64,000 nucleotides of DNA from Turritopsis dohrnii (Eukaryota; Cnidaria; Hydrozoa; Anthoathecata; Oceaniidae). Of this stretch, positions 57,467 through 64,000 are shown in pieces. The first letter of the stretch is position 1; each line of letters begins with the position of its first letter. Under the pieces are notes generated by a model. It saw nothing but the letters and a program-made list of their open reading frames with translations, ran no database searches and was not told the DNA's origin. The position numbers and the translations under genes are program-made. The DNA lies in assembly GCA_027922465.2 (NCBI GenBank), contig BQMF02000029.1, forward strand, positions 682,001 through 746,000, written 5' to 3'.

Positions 57467-58261
57467 GTGAGCACGGAATCTTTCTCACAACTCAGCTGGA
57501 TTGCTTGGTTCTCCATGGATCACAATGAAGGAGAAGGCTTTGCGAATTTTAGAGGGAGTTGCTGATGCGGCAAGTTCCTTTCCAAGGTATCGTCACAAAG
57601 TATCGTCTAATAGTCCAAGTGCAATACATGCTTCCCTAAAAGATCTATAGAGAATTCCATTAACAGTTCTAAGATATTCAAACGAAGTCGCACCAGGAAC
57701 ATGTAACAACAGTACACATAAGAAATACTTTCACCTTGACGAATGCTAGCGTTGTACATTCTACTTACAATTTTTTCTGCTCCACACTGCCGTGTCACCC
57801 ACTTATGTTGTCGTGTTTGAAACACGTAATGGTGGGGGATATCAGGATATAAATATTGACGTGCCTGTTCATCAACACGATTCAATTCGAACCAAGCAGT
57901 TAACTTGGTGTGCTCTTGTCCTCTTTCCAGTGCTGCTTGTTCCTGTCCTTCTCTGAAAAAAATCTGCTGCTCATTTAGAAGGTGAACAGGAAGTCGTAAA
58001 ATAGCATGACTTTGAGTGTGCATTGGAAAAGAGCATAAACGCCACACAGCTTCTGGAGCAGATACATACCTCGCATCTAAAAAGGTTTTGATTTTGTTGT
58101 GATCTATTCGCTCATTGATTTCAATATGAGCAGTATCGTGTCCTTTGTAAATGTATTTGTACAAATACTTTACGCTTTTAATGGAAACACAGGCCTCAAG
58201 GTTTATATGTGCATTTTACTTTTTGCTGAGGAAAGGGTTGTATGGGACGATCCATCTGTTG

Positions 58262-58609
58262 TCAAGAATCCATATTCCGAATTCGAACAGTTCTTCTGTT
58301 ATCTGGTCGGTGATATAAAGGATAGCCATCCACATTTAAAACACTTCCATTGTTGAACTGCTTTGGAAAATTTTTGCTGCAAATACCATCTTGCATACAC
58401 GGTGAAGACACATTCAAATGGCCACACGGACCATGGACCATGCAGGATTTGATGATTTCGTAAAGTTCTGGTTCTTGGTCCCGATTTGGAATTCGTGCTG
58501 ATATCAATGAATCAATGTCATCAGCATTACGCAACTTAAATTCGTTGACAAGATGCAACAGCATGTGCACATGAGGTAGACCCCTTTTCTGAAATTCTAT
58601 AACATCCAC
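58262..58609 (-). pseudogene. Helitron Rep HUH segment
   Basis: EFQKRGLPHVHMLLHL contains the metal-binding His-hydrophobic-His of HUH endonucleases. The catalytic tyrosines follow about 130 residues later (about 58160) in another frame. DPELYEIIKSCMVHGPCG and CSKNFPKQF are standard Helitron Rep blocks. Confidence 0.85.
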
Positions 58610-59999
58610 CTGTGCTACAGATACACCTAAAACAGAATCTTTTATATATCGTTTTTAAGAGCTTCCAATTTCAATTTGAATACTCGTGCAACCACATCCG
58701 GCCTATCTGATGCGGTTTGACCAGGCAAAAGATTTTGAACAATATCAGGCCATTTAGGATTGCATGTAAAAGTTAAAAATAAATGTGATTTACCTTTTTT
58801 GGAAACTAATGCCATAGCATCTAGGTACAATTGGTGCATATTTCTTGGAGAACCTGAAAAGGTAGATGGCAAAACAACGATATTACCCGCACGGAAGTTT
58901 CTTTCATGGGCAGCTTCCTCTAAATAGTCCATCAATCCTGTGTAGCTATCCGCCCGTAATTGTTCTTGGTTCTGTTGTATGAAGTCGAGTCTTGCTCCCT
59001 CCACTTTGACATAGCTGTCAACAACAAACTGTTGAAATAGTTTTCCAGGTAAATGTAAAGCAGAAAATTCACGTCTAATGGCAATACGATAAATATAATA
59101 CTGCAATTGTGTAATTTTATTCCGCCTTTCAGTTGCATGCTGTTGTACGTGATTCATGTTTGGACTCCATCCAGCATCACCTGTAGGAAAAATTATTGGA
59201 TACATCATGGAGTCAATGTTTGTCGACATGTAAGAAATATTACGTAAGGGCTGATCTCTTGGATACACTACAATATTTCTACCAGCAGGAGGAGCACCAT
59301 CGTTACCTACAAAAATTGCTGCAACTTCTTCGTGATGTGGAGCATTGCATCTCCTCCTGTCTTCACCTTCTCGCATATACATACCCACTACAGAGGTTGG
59401 TCTATTTTCTAACAATGCCCTTTCCTCTTCTTCTCGTTCGACCTGAGCCAAGTTACGATATGCTGCAGCATAAGGTGAAACTCTATTAATGACCAATTGT
59501 ATTTGCTCCATCAAGTCTCTGTTGCAATCCGCATTGGAAGGGTTTTGCATACACATGTCAAGTGAATTAACAGCTTCAATAATATAAAGTTGGCTAAACA
59601 TAGGCACTTGGTTTTCATGGAGGCCCATTTCCTGGGGGCGGACGTAGGTTAGCTGACAGAGAAGCAAAACTAAATGCATTATTATAAACTCTAATACACT
59701 TACGGAAATGTTTACCCCGTGCAGAATCATCAAGTAAAAGATTCTGTAACTCAGCCGGATAATCTAATAAATTTGGAAGTTGTACCTTTCCATTTATGCA
59801 ACATTTAAAATTAGTTTCATGGTCAAATTTGATTGCTCCACAATGTTCACATAAAACGTTAAATTCACCTAAAGAATGAATGTCAGGTAAATTATTGTTT
59901 TCAATATCAATCCGTGCAGCATTTAAAAAGCGAGCCCTGCGCACTCGTCTGTTTCGGACATATGCTCTTTGATGTTGCTGAGCATCAGCTGCACGTCGA

Positions 60000-60375
60000 G
60001 CAGCAGTTTGTTTCGGTTGCTCATTTTCTCTAAGCAATTGTTGACGTTGAGCTTGCAGTTCAAGTCGGACAGCAGCTTGCTCAGGTCGTTCGTTATCCCT
60101 AAGAGACTGTTGTCAGCGAGCTTGCAGTTCAAGTCGTGCAGCAGTTTGCTCAGGTTGTTCATTGTTTCTCAGAAGTTGGTGATGTTGAGCATCAGTTGCA
60201 CGTCGAGCAGCAGCTTGTTCGGGTTGCTCATGATCTCTTAGCGACTCTTGTCGGAGGGCTTGTTCTTCAAGTCGAGCAGCTACTTGATCAGGTTGCCCAT
60301 TATCTCTTAGCAACTGTTGTCGGTGAGCTTGCGCTTCAAGTCGAGCAGCAACTTGTTCGGTTGCTCATTAGCCCG
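60000..60375. repeat. coding tandem repeat in the Helitron N-terminus
   Basis: About five units of 60-80 bp, each with GCTCAGGTTGTTCATT and AGTTCAAGTCGAGCAGCA. On the minus strand they encode NEQPEQTAARLELQAR-like units, predicted helical and very polar. Unit number would be expected to vary between copies. Confidence 0.75.
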
Positions 60376-61223
60376 TCGCTGTCTTTGATTTTGTGCATCC
60401 CTCTCCCTTCTCAATTGAGCACGAATCTCACTTTGATTTGCACGGTATCTCCTTTGTCGTTCAGCATTTCTAATGCGACGACGTTGTTGAGGGTCATCAG
60501 CAGGGGGTTGTTGTTGCCTCTCCTCATCATGTTGATGTTGCCGTGCATCAACTACATCTCTATCAAATTGTGATCTAGGCAATACAAACCTTTGAGGGAT
60601 TCCATAGTCATGATCAGAAATCATAACTCGATGAGAAAAAACTCAAACAAAAAAAGAACAATCTATACAGGAATGTATATCTATCTAATTTTTATTATCA
60701 CCACAAAAATAAAAACACAACAGGCCTTGTGTTTTTTGTCAGTTTACCTAGCTAAATAGACAACACAAACAAAAAAGCAAACACAACTTTCCTTTGTTGT
60801 CTTTAGGCAAACAAAATTATTGTTTTTTCTCAACTTTCTTCACTTTCTTTTTGCGCGAATATGAACCAAAAGGGTTCAAAGCAAACCTGATCAGTTTCCA
60901 ATTGTTGCCATGACATTGAACGGGGGTTAACAAATGTTTAAAAGTGGATTCACTAAAGGTGATTCTTACGTATTGTGGAAACATTAACTAATAAATTCGC
61001 TTATATTACTCATGTACATATATTTCAGTTAAAAATATTACAATTTCACGCAGTTATTGCTATTATTTTAGTAGCCATTTCTTTACGTTTATACCCCCTA
61101 ATTTTCTAAAGATCTCCGCGATCCGTTGCAGAACCCCGATTTCTTTCGATGCTAAATCTACCATTTTGCATGACTTACAAACAAACAGACAAACAAACAG
61201 AGAATCGGCTATTAATATATAGA

Positions 61224-62361
61224 TAAAAAGAAAGTAGTTAGTAATCACAGAAGAGTGTGTGTAAAATGTACAGTGGTTAAAACATGTGCTAAAAATAAAA
61301 ATAAAACAATGAATAATTAAAATACTTTAGAGTAAAATGTACAAATAAAAGGATTATCATAAAAACATGTTATAAAAAATAATAATTACAAGGTTATTAC
61401 GGTAGCAGCGTAAGCGAATACCGTATTAAAACACCCTTGGACTCCTACTACTACTACTACTCCTACTACTACTACTACTACTCCGGCCGAAACGGCAGTT
61501 TTTAGCCTACGATTTAGAGTATGCGAGTCCCCACTAAAAACTCAATATACATTCTAATGAACGAACGCAGCCTTTTGAATTTTCGAAGGTTTTCAATCAC
61601 ATACATTTAAAATAAGTTTTCTTTGATATTTTATCACTTAATTGATGAAGGAATGGATATTAACCAAATAGGTCTACATAACACTGGGACTTTTAGTTAC
61701 TTTTATGGCACTGAATCAATGAACTTTGGCACTTGAAAATAGATATGTTTTTCCTGTCAGTAAAGCACAGATCAGACTTTCTTATTACTTTCTACGTTTG
61801 TTAGCTATCTGTTTTGTCTTTGAACATCAAGGTTTTCAAAAATCGAGTTAAAAAAAGGCAGTTATCTGTTTGAATTCATTTTCGGTTTCAAAAAATTATA
61901 ATTCAAAACATACTTTTTTTTTTCGAAGAAACGCGTTTTTTTTTTCTACATAAGCTCTTATAAAAAAAACGTACGTTATAAACAGCTCATGCATGTATAA
62001 TTCTTTTGTCTTCTAATAAATTAAATTGCTAGTGTGTTGCGATTAGACCCTATTTACACGAGTTAGTAATTTTAAACATTATAATATCGTTTATGCCTGT
62101 TTTCCACCAGTAAGATATCTCAAGAAATAACGTTTACAGAACGTTTAAGAACTTTAAGTAAAATTTCAAATTTAAAAGTATTCTTGTGGCAAGTACTTTT
62201 GCTGCTACCGTTTTGCGCCATCTGGCTCTTGTTCACAATTTAAAAGATGACAGCAGTGGTAGAAAATTAGTATAAGACAAAAAAGAGCTCCTTTGATGAA
62301 GTTGGTTTAAGACGTTTAAGAGCACACTTAGGTGTTCAAATTTTCCTGCCAAAAATCTTCC
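61224..62361. other. intergenic with CTA microsatellite
   Basis: No gene. A CTACTACT microsatellite at 61446-61482 sits in a short unit (GTAGCAGCGTAAGCGAATAC to CCGGCCGAAACGGC) that looks repetitive. The rest is AT-rich. Confidence 0.55.
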
Positions 62362-64000
62362 TTACGACGTGCGGAGATCCTCCGTCCGATCAATAAGTGT
62401 GAATTTCCAATCAGAAAGGCCATTATGATTTTCTTGAGCGAAATGTTCATGGAAACTAGCCTGCGGTACTGTGGACCCCTGTATATGTTTTCTGAAGCAG
62501 GTCTTATATTTATTAAATCTCAATCTAAAACTACTGAATACCGCATGTTTTACATGTAACCAAATATACAACGAATTTTGAATTACAATTACTGTCGGTT
62601 TTAATGAAAAATTCCCTCCCATCTCTCCCCGAAAATGAGCTAGTCTCCTTAACATACGAGCAAACCTCACAGCCTTTACCACCACACCCTTTACCATTAC
62701 CCGAAGTTTTCTCGGGTAATTTTGCACGAACCAAAATGTCTTTCAGACTCTTACGCCACTTAAACCCAACTACCGGAATATTTTGGAAAACGCTGTGATG
62801 TTCAGTGTTGGGTGTTAATAGAATATGGATGTTTGAAAGTATGAATTTTAGTTTAGAATAAGCAGGATGGTACGTTATGTTAAAGACAAGATTTGGGGTG
62901 TTTTTTTCCCCAGTTTCGCGAAACAAAAGATTCAAGCGATTGAATTTACGTGCTTTTAGAATTTGTTCACGTACCATCCTGTCTTTGTAACCCCTTTTTT
63001 AAGCCACTCCTCAAGCTGATAACATCTATGATCGAAAAATGCAGGTTCTGAGCAAATTCTATTCAACCTCAGCGCTTGGCTATATGGTATCGATCGTTTT
63101 GAATGATAGACGTGTGAAGACGAAGCATGTAAGTACTGGTGAGTATCAGTTGGCTTAACAAATAGGTCTGTCACAAGTTTTTCCCCATGATGAATAACTT
63201 TTACATCTAGAAGATCTACAGATTCAAAGAAATAATTTACCGTAAACTTTATAGTGGGATGGAAGCTGTTAAGATAGTCCATAAATTGTTTCAATTTTTC
63301 CTCCCCATGTTCCCAAATCAAGAAAATATCGTCTATGTAGCGCCACCACAATAATGGCCTAAATTTGGACATTTCTAATCTGTCCATAAAGAAGATTGCG
63401 TACGGTGGCACCATTTTGTCCCAATGGCAGTTCCCTGTTTTTGTTTGAAAAACCTACTACCGTGCTCAAACACATTTTTTGTGAGCACCAGTTCTGTGAG
63501 TTCAACTAGACTTTCTGTAGAAATTGTTTTGTCCTCTCTAGTGTTTAGAGCTTCCTTAACAGCCTCCAGCCCTTCATCGTGAGGAATGTTAGGGTACAGT
63601 CCAACAACATCAATGGTACAAAGTAAGTAATCCTTAGGCAGATCTTTCAGACTATGCAACTTCCGCAAGAAGTCATTCGTGTCCTTAATAAACGAATTCA
63701 CTTTTTGAGAAAGTGGTTTTAAAACTTTTTATAAGCTTAATAAGGGGGCTGATACAATTCCCAAATAATTCCTCGTAAGTATTACTATCTCCAAGCTGTG
63801 ACTCTGTAGTCATCCCTATCCCAAACCACAACTGCTGAACCCTTGTCAGCCTCCTTAATAATGATATTATGGTCGTCTTTGAAGGATTTCAAAGCCTGCC
63901 TCTCAGCCCTCGTAAGGTTAGAGTAGGGAAGCTTTGTCTCAATAGCAAAAATCTCTTCCTTGAGGCGGCTCAAGTACATTTCAATAGCTGCATCCTTTCC
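62362..64000 (-). pseudogene. Penelope-like element: RT plus GIY-YIG, partial
   Basis: The minus strand reads in order: TRAERQALKSFKDDHNIIIK and EADKGSAVVVWDRDDY (N-terminal), CTIDVVGLYPNIPHDEG (RT motif A with catalytic Asp), GTAIGTK, WWRYIDDIFLIW (motif C, YIDD), TDTHQYLHASSSH, FRETGEKNTPNLVFN, then CGGKGCEVCSYV and VVYLVTCKTC, the start of the GIY-YIG nuclease, and RLRFNKYKTCFRKH. Frame changes near 63700, 63410, 62970 and 62540 show decay. The 5' part lies beyond the window. It is a different lineage from the element at 42925-44346, to judge by linker and nuclease residues. Confidence 0.88.

Larger units (their letters stand above)
55352..60624 (-). pseudogene. Helitron RepHel protein, broken
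   Basis: A rolling-circle replication initiator fused to a helicase, in pieces. 60624-60113 is an Arg/Gln/Ala-rich N-terminus with tandem repeats. 60037-59615 has CEHCGAIKFDHETNFKCC. 59733-58642 is the Helitron N-domain (FLTFTCNPKWPDI). 58609-58262 has the HUH motif (EFQKRGLPHVHMLLHL). About 58190-57607 has the two-Tyr motif KYLYKYIYKGHD. 57466-56309 plus 55780-55352 is the Pif1-like helicase. Frame changes occur near 59690, 58630, 58200 and 57500, and a MITE sits inside the helicase. It would once have nicked and rolled the element into new sites. It is inactive now. Confidence 0.85.
55352..61223 (-). mobile_element. Helitron with decayed RepHel gene
   Basis: The 5' end, minus strand, TCTATATATTAATAGCCGAT at 61223, preceded by A, is the same as in the two non-autonomous copies at 7743 and 30209. 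It is followed by the same TTTGTAAGTCA and GCAAAATGGTAGAT blocks. Rep and helicase fragments follow down to 55352. The 3' hairpin and CTRR end were not found, so the left boundary is the last coding base. It is the likely lineage source of the shorter Helitrons here. Confidence 0.75.

Noticed and set aside
61446..61490. CRISPR-like or regulatory repeat array
   Set aside because: A simple CTA microsatellite in eukaryotic DNA; no spacers.

Overview
This window looks like genomic DNA of a hydrozoan cnidarian, most likely a colonial hydroid such as Hydractinia. It is AT-rich, has spliced genes with GT/AG introns and no bacterial operons, and is packed with Helitron, Penelope-like, mariner, PIF/Harbinger and non-LTR elements. 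Its host genes resemble the Hydractinia allorecognition (Alr) family: single-pass receptors with a signal peptide, a V-set-like Ig domain, an I-set-like Ig domain, a fibronectin III-like fold, one membrane helix and a tyrosine-based tail. Family and organism were recognised by eye from residue patterns; no search was run.

Layout: (1) 1186-2187, a mariner-type element. (2) 2303-12344, Alr-like gene 1, a pseudogene whose Ig and fibronectin exons are broken by mobile DNA but whose membrane and tail exons remain open. (3) 16478-31038, Alr-like gene 2, apparently intact: six exons, all five introns in phase 1, joining to 454 codons plus stop. Introns 3 and 4, about 6.3 kb each, hold nested transposons. 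(4) 31039-36373, orphan signal-peptide and first-Ig exon relics. (5) 36374-45145, Alr-like gene 3, a pseudogene with frameshifts in two exons, a Penelope-like element in the I-set exon and no tail exon found. (6) 47752-48170, a further two-exon relic. (7) 50469-50992, Alr-like gene 4, with two clean exons and no downstream exons found. (8) 51981-52184, another first-Ig exon relic. (9) 55352-61223, a decayed Helitron on the minus strand with Rep HUH and Pif1-like helicase domains. (10) 62362-64000, a Penelope-like element on the minus strand that runs off the end.

The clearest unexplained pattern is a group of at least five transposons (4114-5191, 5853-8822, 18708-23732, 22015-23522, 25069-26170). 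They have related ends starting GTGAC (or GTGAT/GTGGT), 4-bp target duplications and a shared internal module of about 100 bp. Each also carries its own subterminal array of a different short palindrome: CGTTTAAACG, TTACCGGTAA, TTAACGTTAA, a GATTC-GAATC type, or TTTAGCGCTAAA. One member split an exon of gene 1, one sits inside another, and one interrupts a gene fragment lying inside a Helitron.

Taken together this is a birth-and-death cluster: one apparently intact receptor gene, one partly seen gene and many broken relatives, recorded by datable layers of transposon insertion.
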